From Taudactylus pleione (taxonomy: Eukaryota > Chordata > Amphibia > Anura > Myobatrachidae): 64,000 nucleotides of DNA. The stretch spans positions 3,527,001 through 3,591,000 of the forward strand of contig JAUIMM010000213.1 in assembly GCA_031769625.1 (NCBI GenBank). Direction: 5' to 3'. Position 1 is the stretch's first letter. Each line of letters opens with the position of its first letter. A program made the translations under genes and the position numbers. The notes under the pieces are model-generated. The model saw only the letters and a program-made list of their open reading frames with translations, ran no database searches and was not told the DNA's origin. Shown piece after piece: positions 23,285-33,012 of the stretch.

Positions 23285-23350
23285 TAGTGGCATCAATATT
23301 ATTTTAGGGTTAGGAACTAATGGGGGACGGTTAGGTTTAGGCACCAAGGG
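23285..23350. repeat. Short telomere-like-core remnant
   Basis: TTTTAGGGTTAGGAACTAAT and GGACGGTTAGGTTTAGGCAC are two units of the telomere-like core seen in full at 13625 and 43440. Confidence 0.5.
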
Positions 23351-23660
23351 GTTGCGGCCCTGCTCACGGGACCCGGCGCCCTGATAGGGTCTTTTTAGTG
23401 TGACTGCAGAAAAAATGTATATGGACAAATCTGTATAAAAACAGCTCTATTTCTTTGAGGAAAGCTACCACCCTTACTCTTGTTTTAGTGAGGCTGTTCT
23501 ATCTTTAATTGGAGGAAAACAGGTCACATTAGACATTATTAAATTTTATTTATACATGCCACCATATTATACAGGGCTTAACAAAGAATATGTATTAATT
23601 CACATCAGTACTTGCCCCAGTGGAGCAGAGAGTCTAATGCACAGATGGTATTCACCCTCT

Positions 23661-23858
23661 GGGCAAAATTTACTTAGCAACGGGTTCTAAACCCTGGCGG
23701 TTTGGCTATCTGCAGATTTACTAAGGCCAAAGCATATTTTAGAATAGAACAGGGCTGTCATTTAGAAACCGCTGCTAAACTGCCACCAAACCCCCAGTGT
23801 TTAGAACCCGCCACCAAACCACCGGGGTTTAGAATCCACCGTTTAGTAAATTTTGCCC
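23661..23858. mobile_element. MITE, GGGCAAAATTTACT ends, copy 1
   Basis: GGGCAAAATTTACTTAG on the left is inverted at the right as AGTAAATTTTGCCC, flanked by TCT on both sides. The interior holds repeated AACCCTGGCGGTTT-type words in both orientations. Length 198 bp. Confidence 0.75.
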
Positions 23859-23879
23859 TCTGAGTTGGTTCCTAGTGTA

Positions 23880-24200
23880 GGCTAGAGAGTAGTCAGGAAG
23901 CAGGGTTTGTTACATGGAGCAGACACATCAAAGCTAAAGGGAGCAAGCAGTGGGATGGTCAAAGTCACCTCGTGTGTTCAAACACAGGAATCACCTAATA
24001 TATCCAAGGGATTACACAAGGAGCATGTCCATAAGAAGCTGAGTAATGCACGTCATAAGCATAAGCAAACAGAAATGCTGAGTGAAGCTAAATACCATGG
24101 CAACCATCACTTGCAACAAGCCAGTTTATTTAGGCACATGGTTTAAAACTTACCAGCAGTCACTTCCTGTGAAAAACACATAAGAGATGGGGAGTATTTG
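23880..24200. repeat. Unclassified interspersed repeat (relative at 51300)
   Basis: Words GAGTAGTCAGGAAGCAG, ACACATCAAAGC, AGGATTACACAA-type and GCCAGTTTAT occur in the same order and spacing at 51305-51565, diverged. This shows an old dispersed repeat; its class is unknown. Confidence 0.55.
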
Positions 24201-24497
24201 CCTTTCAAAATTTCTCCTGTAATGCCTCACAATCCGCTATGTCTAGAGTGCATCGTGTGGTTGTAGTCTGAACTCCAGTTTCGCACAAACATATCTCATA
24301 GATGCCCAGACACAGTGCTTGTGGTATTTACTGTGTGGTCTGATATACCCCCAGTTGGAACTACTTGCACAGGTCACTGCATGTGTTGTCCTGGGCTCTG
24401 GCAGATCACATTCTCTGTCCTCACTCTGGAGCTTGTACAAAACAGAGATAATAAGAGAACCTGAGCAGCCAGAGGAAAAAACTGCACAGTGACCAGA

Positions 24498-24534
24498 ACG
24501 GGGATGATAAGAGCAGTGCTCTTATCATCCCCGT
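24498..24534. repeat. Perfect 37-nt hairpin, copy 1
   Basis: ACGGGGATGATAAGAGCA is followed after one base by its exact complement. It sits about 100 bp before the PLE endonuclease relic. Confidence 0.9.
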
Positions 24535-24592
24535 GATTTGTCCTACAGAGATGTATAAGAGATTTGTCCTACATATAACCCATTTATTTTAT

Positions 24593-24660
24593 ACAAGCTA
24601 ATTAATTGTATAGTTACTGCGCAAGGTGAATAATTAATTGCTCAATTTCTTTACAAAAAT
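24593..24660 (+). repeat. 68-bp arm of an inverted repeat bounding the PLE block
   Basis: Matches the reverse complement of 28164-28231 with about three mismatches (shared words AAGCTAATTAATTGTATAGTT and GCTCAATTTCTTTACAAAAA). The arms enclose 3.5 kb containing the PLE endonuclease, a TIR element, the PLE leader-like region and a Harbinger MITE. Confidence 0.85.
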
Positions 24661-25538
24661 TATAATATTAAGATGGAATTGTGCTGGGGATGAAGATTTT
24701 AATAACCAAATGGAGGAAATTATGACACGTTTTAGAAGAAGGGGTTACCCAGAATATGACCTTGAAAATGCCAAACAATATGGCAAATCTATTAACAGAA
24801 GATATCTTATTAATAAACAAGATATGAGAATAACAGCAGATTACCTAAAGAAAAATAAAACTTAAAGTGTGACTTTTGTCTCTAGATACAATGCAAAATC
24901 AAATAGGATTAAGAGAATTATATAAAATAATTTTCCAATTTTGTTACAGGACCCTATATTAAAAGATTGTATTTAGGAGAAACGTAGAATTACTTTTAAA
25001 AAGAACACAAACCTAAAAAATTTATTAGCGCCGAGTGAATTAAAAACAGAAAGATCAGATCCGAGAAATACTTGGTTACCATCTAAGCCTATAGGGAACT
25101 ATCGGTGTAATAAATTAATCTGTTTAACATGTAAATATATGCTTAATAAAATGTGTAATGTGGTTTCTACTGTGAATGGAACAGTTTTTCCAATTAAACA
25201 ATTTATGAATTGTGAATCCATACACTGTACTTCAATGTCCATGCTCCTTACAGTACGTGGGGAGGACCACTAGGTCCATAAAAAGTAGATTTAGTGAGCA
25301 CCGACGGAATATTATCAACAAAGTACATACACACAATGTATCACGTCATTTCTCTCAACATCATAATAGTGACCCTAAAGGTCTGACGATTGTAGCAGTG
25401 GAACATTTTGGAAAGACAAAAAGGGGTGGAAATAGGTTTCGCCAATTATGTATAGGAGAGGCAGCGTGGATTTTCAAATTGGATACCCTCAGTCCAAATG
25501 GGTTAAAAGAAGCACTTGACTATATGTCATTAGATTAA
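24638..25538 (+). pseudogene. Penelope-like element C-terminal region with GIY-YIG endonuclease, copy 1
   Basis: The clearest part is 25212-25538: CPCSLQYVGRTTRSIKSRF, then EHRRNI, SRHFSQHH, a GGNRFRQL segment and EAAWIFKLDTLSPNGLKEAL. This matches the PLE form of the GIY-YIG nuclease (Cys-Pro-Cys, Y-V-G, catalytic Arg, late Glu). Upstream 24660-25200, in shifted frames, has RRGYP(E)YDLENAK and a KLICLTCKYM-like zinc-knuckle region typical of the RT-endonuclease linker. Frameshifts break the linker, and the RT itself is absent. In the family the nuclease nicks target DNA to prime reverse transcription. Confidence 0.85.
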
Positions 25539-26192
25539 ACTGATGAAGAATGATCAGTTATTTGTTTTTCCTTTCATTTTGTCTCCAATACCTCATCCCC
25601 TCCCCTCCATCTTTCTCCCTCCTGGGCACTATGGTTGGTCCTGTCCTGGTGCGAGGGACTTCGGTCGCCGCATTTGGACAGAGGCAGCCTTGTGCATCAG
25701 GAGGTGAAGACTAAAATATGGGATGTATTCCCTAAATTATAGGTAGCAGAACATCACATCCAGCTAGCCCATTACATATTAAAATCTACAGTAGGTTGTG
25801 AGACGCAGAGAAGGTAAGCGGATGGTTTCTGCATGTGTGGTTCCCACTGTGAAGCATTTATATATATAAATAACCATGCCCTGTAGACTAGGTTAAGGAC
25901 CCTTGCAGGATTATAGAAATATATACAAATAATGTTGTGACATATGAGTTTTCATTCTCATTTTTGGACTCTTTTATATAATTCTTGCTTATGTGCATTT
26001 TTTACAAGCTTATATTGCCCTATATAGGGTTAATTTAATAGTATGGTGCAAAGAATTGTGTAGTCATACTGATAAACATCTTGTTATAGACTTCTGTCAT
26101 ATGCATAAAGGTATAGATTTATTTTAATGAGCACGGGAGGCTTATTTTGTCTAATTACAATTTATTATGTATTAAATAGTGAGGAAGATAAT

Positions 26193-26618
26193 GGATTATT
26201 GAGTCTCCCATATCCAAATATTCCGAAATACGGAATATTTTTAGCATGACTGAGATAGTGAAACCTTTGATTTTTGATGGTTCAATGTACACAAACTTTG
26301 TTTAAGGCACAAAATTATTAAAAAATAAAGTATAAAATTACCTATAGGCTGTGTGTATAATTTGTATATGACATATAAATGAATTTCATGTGTCTACACA
26401 AACTTTGTTTGAGCCACAAAATTATTGAAAATATTGTATAAAATGACCTTCAGGCTGTGTGTATGAAGTGTATATGAATCATAAATGCATTCTGTGTTTA
26501 GATTGGGCCCTATTCCTAAGACATTTCAATATAGTGTGCAATTATCCAAAATACGGAATATTCCGATATCCAAAATACCCTTGGTCCCAAGCATTTTGGA
26601 TATGGGAGACTCAGCCTG
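26193..26618. mobile_element. CAGGTTGAG TIR element, second insertion, inverted, copy 1
   Basis: Same family as 21536-21949 in opposite orientation. TTGAGTCTCCCATATCC starts the left end (outer bases lost) and GGATATGGGAGACTCAGCCTG the right end, followed by TA. It lies in the 3' part of the PLE block. Confidence 0.8.
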
Positions 26619-26839
26619 TAGTAGCATTATTATTAGTATTATAATTACTTTATATATTTTTTTTTATATATTTTATACAGTTAATATGTATTGGTGGATT
26701 TAAAGGAAAGTATAAAGAAGATCTGTACAGTTTATACACAAGTATATATGCGATATGCAATCCACATCCCTATTTAAGCAGAAAAAACTAAAGGGATAGA
26801 CAGAACCCAGATGTAATTAATTAATCCAATAATCAAGAA

Positions 26840-27000
26840 AAACCTGGAGGTATATAAGGAGACAAACGGAACTGTGTCTCCAGTCTTGAAAAAGGTCCTG
26901 ACACATTACGGGATCAAACGTGTTGACTTTATTCCCTCCAGAAATCCTGAATAGATGCCTGTCTAAGTGGTCTGCATGTTGCGAGTCTGATGTGGATCAA
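26840..27000 (+). promoter_or_regulatory. PLE leader-like segment with TATA box and dead hammerhead-like motif, copy 1
   Basis: GGTATATAAGGAGAC (26849-26863) is a good TATA-type motif. About 30 bp on, the order TTGAAAA, GGTCC, an 11-nt loop, GGGATC, AAACGTGTT (26886-26925) follows the hammerhead plan, but core bases are altered (CTGA to TTGA, GAAA to CAAA). CTGGAGG at 26844-26850 can pair with CCTCCAG at 26935-26941. Likely the downstream pseudo-LTR of the PLE at 24638. Confidence 0.4.
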
Positions 27001-27363
27001 AGATCGCTATATTGCTGGAGGAGTTGGAGAACTTAATGCCCAGCAAGCCCTGTCACGTCAGCTGCACTTAGCGGCAGTTGCTGCTCACATGCAAGCCGAC
27101 TTGCAACCTTTGCATTTCAGGCCGGACTATCGCATGATATGACCTTCCATACCGTATGTATACTTAAATAAGTGTGGCCACGCGGACTCTGTTTACTAAA
27201 GTTGCATCGCTAGTCGGTCAGTGAATGTGAGGTATTTATATAAGAAGGACGCTGTATGATTTTTTGAAACTGGGATGCCAGTTTCTCTTTTTTACTTGTA
27301 ATACTCGCTTGCAGAAGCAAGACTATTGAATGAATTAATCTATTACTTGCACAAAGACACTTA

Positions 27364-27911
27364 GGGCCTGATTCAGACCCACTCGCGAGCGGCTGTCCGC
27401 TTGCAAGTGGGTCGATGGTCTGCACTGAGCATGCGCACGACGGAGGAGCTCCGTCGTGCGCATGCGCCAGACGCGACGAGCGAAGGACTTTCCTTCGCTC
27501 GTTGTGTCTGATCAAAGGGGGCGTGCTGTCGATGTTGATTGACAGCACGCCCCCTTTGGTGGGCGTGCCGGGGGCGTGCCTCCCTGACGGGGGCGTTCCC
27601 AAGGGAACGCCTACCGTCAGAAGCCGGCCCACTGACATCACTAGTGATGTCAGTGGGAGTGATTTTGGCTCTGATAGAGCCAAAATCACTCCGGGCCTTG
27701 CAGTTGAAAACCTCAACCGCAGGCTTCGGCTCGCAGTTTCGATGGTCGCGATGGTCAAGACCATCGCGGCCATCAAACTGCACGCTCGTATAGGCTGTGG
27801 GTGGTGACCCACAGCTATACGAGCGTCCAGGAGGACGCTCCATTTTTATGGAGGGCGGCCCTCATTCAGAGCGTGTGCTCTGCTCAGAGCGTACGGCTTT
27901 GAATGAGGGCC
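27364..27911. mobile_element. PIF/Harbinger-type MITE composed of serial hairpins, copy 1
   Basis: GGGCCTGATTCAGACCC on the left, TGAATGAGGGCC on the right, and TTA on both sides (27361-27363, 27912-27914), as expected for PIF/Harbinger. Almost the whole 548 bp is tiled by hairpins: 27376-27413, 27429-27465, 27474-27504, 27514-27557, 27584-27620, 27628-27657 (perfect 30-bp palindrome), 27658-27690, 27733-27780, 27782-27826 and 27858-27911. Open frames up to 200 codons on either strand are side effects of high GC and palindromy. Confidence 0.88.
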
Positions 27912-27985
27912 TTAGTTTTCTGTTTTGATACTGATGTATCATATGAAAGTAACTGGAAATACAAGAATTATCTGCTATATGAAAG

Positions 27986-27988
<3 letters not shown>

Positions 27989-28020
<32 letters not shown>
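27989..28020. repeat. (TA)n microsatellite, copy 1
   Basis: Alternating TA run, 4 bp longer than the matching run in copy 2 (near 38600-38628). Confidence 0.95.
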
Positions 28021-28025
<5 letters not shown>

Positions 28026-28163
28026 AATTGGATACATTTGTGTCAACCTTGCAGTTTTATATATTTTATTGTTGTTTTCTTTTATATGCTAGTAATGTTA
28101 ATAAAACCAAGATTTGTATGATAACAACAGCCTTCTGTGCACTATAGCAGAGAGCAGACAGCT

Positions 28164-28231
28164 ATTTTTGTAAAGAAATTGAGCAATTAGTCATTCACCT
28201 TGCGCAGCAACTATACAATTAATTAGCTTGT
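28164..28231 (-). repeat. Second arm of the inverted repeat bounding the PLE block
   Basis: Reverse-complement partner of 24593-24660. Confidence 0.85.
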
Positions 28232-28239
28232 TTAAAAGG

Positions 28240-29460
28240 TTTTTTTCTTTGGGCCTAACTAGACCAATGTTGTTACTTGATAGCAGATGATATACATATA
28301 TATATAACAAATTAGTATTTAGCTTTCTGTTCCAATTAAGCGCCAGGTATTGTAGATTAAATACTCCATTGTCACTATTTATTTTTTTCTACAGATAACC
28401 CAAGCTGATACCATGTTCTTCGGGCTCCTCTATGATGGGAATCTCTACAATAAAATACTGTGGTTTCTAATATAGAGCATAGTCCTCTCCTTTGTTGAAC
28501 TTATGTGTAGACAAATCAAAATGCTGACAATGCCTCTCTTTTTTTCACATTTTACTGACTGAGTAGCAATGTTTAAGGTGCATTGTTTACCAAAGAATAT
28601 ATTCTATTTCATGGAAGCATTGATCTGGCATGTTAAAACATGTAGATATGCATGATCTTGATAGCCAGCATGCTCCAGATAGTATGTACCCTCTCCCCAT
28701 GTGTTCACTTCTTGAGCAAAATGTGCAAAATGGAGGCTATCCATCTGCTTAATGGTCTTTCACCACTTGACTTTGGTAGTAATTGGGAAATAGAAAACTA
28801 GAACAATTTGCTGGTATTCTTTTATTATAAATGGTCATTCTCTTGGGAGATCACATTTTGATGAAATATGAATGTGTAGTACTCTTTATTGGTTCAATGG
28901 GAGAAAGATATTTGGTCCAGCAGGAGGAACATCATGACAAGGATTGCCTGGAATGCCAGTCCAGCAAGGAAGTATGCAATTGGAGCCACTGATTTAGTCA
29001 GTGGGCCTCATTATTTTTTATTTTAGTCAATGTTTTAGTCATAATTTTTGCAAACAGTTTAATGATGCTGTAATGGATTATGCTGAAGAACTTTTCTCTA
29101 AAATTCCATTGAGAACTTGAAGTCAGCATGCTGTAACTATGTGTTTAGTAATCCTAGGCTCAGTAGGCTGACTTACCGTAGTACTCCTCCCATATATCAT
29201 ATACAAATTAATGCCTTAAGTTTATTAGAACAAGCGCAATACACAATCATATTTCCTTCACAGGTCATATTTATTTTCTGCAAATATCTGGAACACAAAC
29301 ATGTTCTTTAAAAAAAAAAATAACTCTACTTCAAAAATAGAAAGTAGTGTATGTACACATTATGATAAAACTGCATAAATGACCGTATTAAAAAATACAA
29401 ACTGACTGATTACAGCCGAATTGCTGAACCTGCAAATAAGGGAAATCAGTGTAATGTTGC
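28240..29460. other. No gene seen (1.2 kb), copy 1
   Basis: AT-rich sequence; no frame or repeat recognised. Present identically in copy 2. Confidence 0.35.
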
Positions 29461-29464
29461 ATAA

Positions 29465-29777
29465 ACACGGTCAGATTTCCCTGGTCGATTTGAATGAGAA
29501 CGATAACTATATCGATATATCGTTATCGTTCAAATCGACCAGTTTCTGGCCCCTTCAAACGATGGTTGATATCGATCATTGCCTGTGCATGCAGGCCAAC
29601 TTGGTCGATATCGACCAGGTTAGCCTGTTTACTGTAGGGACCCGAGATTGTTGATCGCGGGTCGTTATAGTATTTGGGGGTTTGATGCATGTGTTGGATG
29701 TTCGATATCGAACATCCAACACATGCAGGACGATCAGATAACGATCGTTATCTGATCGTCTCCAAGTCTGACCGTGT
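29465..29777. mobile_element. Palindrome-rich MITE, ACACGGTCAGA ends, copy 1
   Basis: ACACGGTCAGA (29465-29475) is inverted at 29767-29777. Inside are a 62-nt near-palindrome (29481-29542), a 16-bp palindrome (29602-29617), a perfect 42-bp palindrome (29686-29727) and a perfect 32-bp palindrome (29729-29760). Several are centred on ATCGAT or GATATC words. No coding content. Confidence 0.85.
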
Positions 29778-29939
29778 GTACCCTCCATAATAAAATGTAG
29801 CTAATCTGTGATTTTCCTGACCTACAGTTTACACAATACAGTTTACTTGTCTCGGTTTTATTTCAGAAAAGCACATCTCTTCAGGATGACCCTTGCCCTG
29901 TTGTGATGGGCCCTTGTCTATAACACTAAACACTCACTA

Positions 29940-31270
29940 ACAAAAGCCTGTCACACAGGCACTGCAAGTATATTTATGGCCAGAGGCTTCAAACTCGCAT
30001 ATGCTACTGAGTTCTGTGCTAACCAAAAGTTCATTCCACACTCAAAATCTGAGATCTTCTGAGATGAAAGCTCATCTTTGTATTTTCTTATCTCCTGTTG
30101 AGTACTGGCCTTGGGTGGATTTGACAGTGAAGATGCCGACTTGGTGAACAAAAACCTAAATTGTGGTCGCTTTAATCTTAATGAGGACACCTCTTCAACA
30201 TCATCCTTCATTGATGAATCCCTATCATCTTTATTCAACTCATCCTCCCTCTGTGTTGTTGATGTGGATGCATTGAGGACAAATTTTTCTGCTTCATCCA
30301 AAAGTTCATCGATTCCATCATCTGTGTTTTCAAGGTGTGCATCTTCAGCAATTGTTGACCCAACAGAAAGCAAGCTTAGTTGCCTCATTGGGGAATAGGA
30401 AGCAGCTGAAGCATTGTTCCAGGTTAACTGTCATTTTGTCTGCCAGTCCTCGCAGGTCTCTATGAGCTGATACCAAAGAGAACTGGGAGAGATGAGTATT
30501 GAAGTCCAGCATGGCTGACACAATCAAAGTTTTTGTATGGTCAGCAAAGGGCAACAAGAGATCTCAGACAGCATTTAACCTCATTCACTCATTTGGCAGG
30601 AGACAATCTTAACCCATCTCATTTGCAACTTGAACCACAGAATCCTTCACCTGAAAAAGGCGCAAAACCATTTGAAATGTACTTGACCATCTTGTCACAC
30701 AATCTTTAAATAGAGTAAGTCCGCAGAGCTGGCAAAGATTCTCTATTGCAACTGAACACCTTCAAAACTGTTCGACAACTGCTTTCACCTTTTCCAAGCA
30801 ATGTGCAACAGAGACTTCTTTGTGGATCATGTTGACGACTAACTGTAATGTGTGAGCAAAACAGGGTGTCCACTCTATAATGTCTCCATACTGAGAAACA
30901 AACATAGGACTTCATTATTATTTTAATGAAAATATTTTTGAAAATGTATTTTTATTTTAAATTTAATAACTCTAATAGTATAACCTTGCCTCATCATTTT
31001 CATGTTCTCCCTCTTTCTCCTCATCCTCTTTAGAGTCTGTAGAGCTTCGTTCCTCTTCTTCCAGTCTGAATGGAGCAACCATATTGCTGCCATTTTCTGT
31101 GATCACTGTAAGAATCTTGATTTCTGGCATTCCCCACATTTCAGTGCACTGGTCAACACAAGCGTTGATGTAATGAGCAGTATGTGGATGGGAGATCTCT
31201 TCGAGACTGAGTAATATGTGTTCCGGTTGGTTCTGCACAGTGCAAAAGTAACATGCACTTACTGCATAGC
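29940..31270 (-). pseudogene. hAT transposase, C-terminal two thirds, copy 1 (truncated by duplication)
   Basis: On the minus strand: EEISHPHTAHYINACVDQC, then ILTVITENGSNMVAPF (about 31115-31070), CFAHTLQLVVN (about 30865), TRWSSTFQMVLRLFQ (about 30690), LPFADHTKTLIVSAML (about 30555-30505), an acidic linker, and the dimerisation segment FWLAQNSVAYASLKPLAIN (about 30020). This is the hAT order: RNase H-like catalytic core interrupted by the insertion domain, then the C-terminal dimerisation region. Frameshifts and stops abound, and TENGSN has Glu where the family has catalytic Asp. The N-terminal part is missing because the duplication junction cuts at 31270. Confidence 0.85.
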
Positions 31271-31364
31271 AGATGAGTGAAGAGATGTATGTTGGTGTGG
31301 TTTGGTTAATGGCCTTATGTGTAAGTAAAAGTATTTTGTATTGAATACGGTAGAAGACCGGCAA
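30972..31364 (-). CDS. Chimeric ORF across the duplication junction (LINE RT to hAT)
   Basis: A 130-codon open frame reads from copy 2's truncated LINE into copy 1's truncated hAT transposase. Residues 1-31 are the LINE C-terminal segment (YRIQYKILLLTHKA) and residues from about 32 onward are hAT (QNQPEHILLSLEEIS to TENGSNMV) with an acidic tail. The join coincides with 31270/31271. No promoter or start context supports expression; I list it because it is an open fusion frame created by the rearrangement. Confidence 0.5.
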   Translation of the reverse strand: MPVFYRIQYKILLLTHKAINQTTPTYISSLICYAVSACYFCTVQNQPEHILLSLEEISHPHTAHYINACVDQCTEMWGMPEIKILTVITENGSNMVAPFRLEEEERSSTDSKEDEEKEGEHENDEARLYY

Positions 31365-32650
31365 CCAATGGAGGGACTGACAGAGCGGGGCAGCAGACGA
31401 TGAACGTTTGGCAAGGAAGATAAGCCTTGCAGCTGCATTAATAATGGATTGTTTTTGCAGTGTCTTGTGTGAGATATGGTTGAATTTTGGATATGTTTTT
31501 TAGATGTATGTAACATGATTTTGAAACAGATTGAATGTGGGGAACAAAAGATAGTTCAGAGTCAAGGACGACACCTAGGCAGCGAGCTTGTGGAGCAGGA
31601 TGGATTGTCGAGTTATCAACCGTGATCGAGAGATCAGGTTGGTAACTGTTCTTGGCCGGTGGAAATATAATTAATTCTGTTTTAGAAATATTAAGTTTCA
31701 GGTGGCGAGATGACATCCAAGATGAAATGGCAGAAAGACATTCAGTGACACGGACCAATACAGATGGTGATAAATCTGGGGAGGATAGGTAGATTTGAGT
31801 ATCATCTGCATACAAATGGTACTGAAATCCAAAAGAGCGGATTAGTTTGCCAAGAGAGGTGGTATAGATTGAGAATAACAAGGGACCCAAGACAGAGCCT
31901 TGCGGTACTCCAACTGATAGAGATAGTGAAGAGGAGGCAGAGCCAGAAAAATTAACAGTAAAAGAGCGATCAGATAGGTAGGAAGAGAACCATGAAAGAG
32001 CTGTGTCCTTAAGACCTAGGGCTTATAGTGTTTGTATGAGGAGAGAGTGGTCAACAGTGTCAAAAGCAGCAGAGAGATCTAGAAGAATTAGGAGTGAGTA
32101 ATGGCCTTTAGCCTTGGCAGTGACCAGATCATTTACAGGTTGAGTCTCCCATATCCAAAATGCTTGGGACCAGGGGCATTTTGGATAACGGAATATTCCG
32201 TATTTTGGAATAATTGCATATCTTAATGAAATATCTTGTGAATGAGACCCAAATATACACACAGAATGCATTTATGTGTTATATACACCTTATACACACA
32301 GCCTGCAGGTCATTTTATACAATATTTTCAATCATTTTGTGGCTCAAGCAAAGTTTGTGTACATACATGAAATTCATTTATGTTTCATATATACCTTATA
32401 CACACAGCCTGAAGGTGATTTTATACAATATTTGTAATAATTTGTGCCTTAGACAAAGTTTGTGTACATTGAACCATCAAAAATCAAAGGTTTCACTATC
32501 TCAGTCATGCCAAAATTATTCCGTATTTCGGAATATTTGGATATGGGAGACTCAACCTGTACTACCTTAGTCAGTGCTGTCTCTGTGGAGTGTTGGGAAT
32601 GAAAGCCGGACTGAAGTGGGTCCAATAAGTTGTTTGTGCAGGTGAATGAT
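31271..32650 (-). pseudogene. LINE reverse transcriptase fragment, copy 2 (3' end missing)
   Basis: Same RT boxes as copy 1 (YADD at 31812-31801, [12 protein letters not shown] near 32060), but the LINE 3' tail present at 20085-20660 is absent because this copy starts at the junction. Interrupted by the same TIR element. Confidence 0.88.
32146..32559. mobile_element. CAGGTTGAG TIR element, copy 2
   Basis: Counterpart of 21536-21949, with TA on both sides and the same position in the RT frame. Confidence 0.85.
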
Positions 32651-32709
32651 GACCACAGCAAAGGCAAATAGAGGTCATCTGCAGCCATTTTCTGATTGCA
32701 TTCACCATC

Positions 32710-33012
32710 ATGTCCAATAATGATTCAGTCTATTTTGATTACATTAATATTGGTTATGGGGATTATTTGGATCATACATGCTTCAATATCGGGCAAACAG
32801 GGCAATATCACTGTTGTTTTAGTGATGTTATCGCTATAATGCTTAACATTGACCAGAACTATCCTGCATTGCAGAAGCTAAACATTGCAAAAGAGTTAGT
32901 AAGTGGATGTGTCGGCACAATCCTGTCATACTTTAAAAAGCCAATGAGTGGGGCATTGCCTGAAGTTCCTGCCATGCAAATAAAATTGCCCAGAAAAGCT
33001 ATCTCTAAGTAG
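32710..33012 (+). CDS. Unrecognised 100-codon ORF, copy 2
   Basis: Protein identical to 22100-22402. Identity is expected from the recent duplication and is not evidence of selection. Confidence 0.35.
   Translation: MSNNDSVYFDYINIGYGDYLDHTCFNIGQTGQYHCCFSDVIAIMLNIDQNYPALQKLNIAKELVSGCVGTILSYFKKPMSGALPEVPAMQIKLPRKAISK

Larger units (their letters stand above)
20661..31270 (+). repeat. Tandem duplication unit, copy 1 (10,610 bp)
   Basis: Matched base for base by 31271-41877 at a constant offset of 10610, changing to 10611 after a poly-T run (10 versus 11 T, near 22905) and to 10607 after a TA microsatellite. Substitutions I found: 22616 C versus A, 23550 T versus G, 24049 C versus T, 25345 G versus A. 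That is near 99.95 percent identity. The left breakpoint lies in the LINE, and one shared base (A) is the only microhomology at the junction. Confidence 0.97.

Noticed and set aside
26885..26925. Functional hammerhead ribozyme in the PLE leader
   Set aside because: The order is right but core bases CTGA and GAAA are both altered, so cleavage is not expected.
27210..27843. 200- and 156-codon minus-strand frames and 130-codon plus-strand frame in the Harbinger MITE (and copies at 37821-38454)
   Set aside because: High GC and palindromy keep both strands open. The frames cross element boundaries and have no protein similarity.
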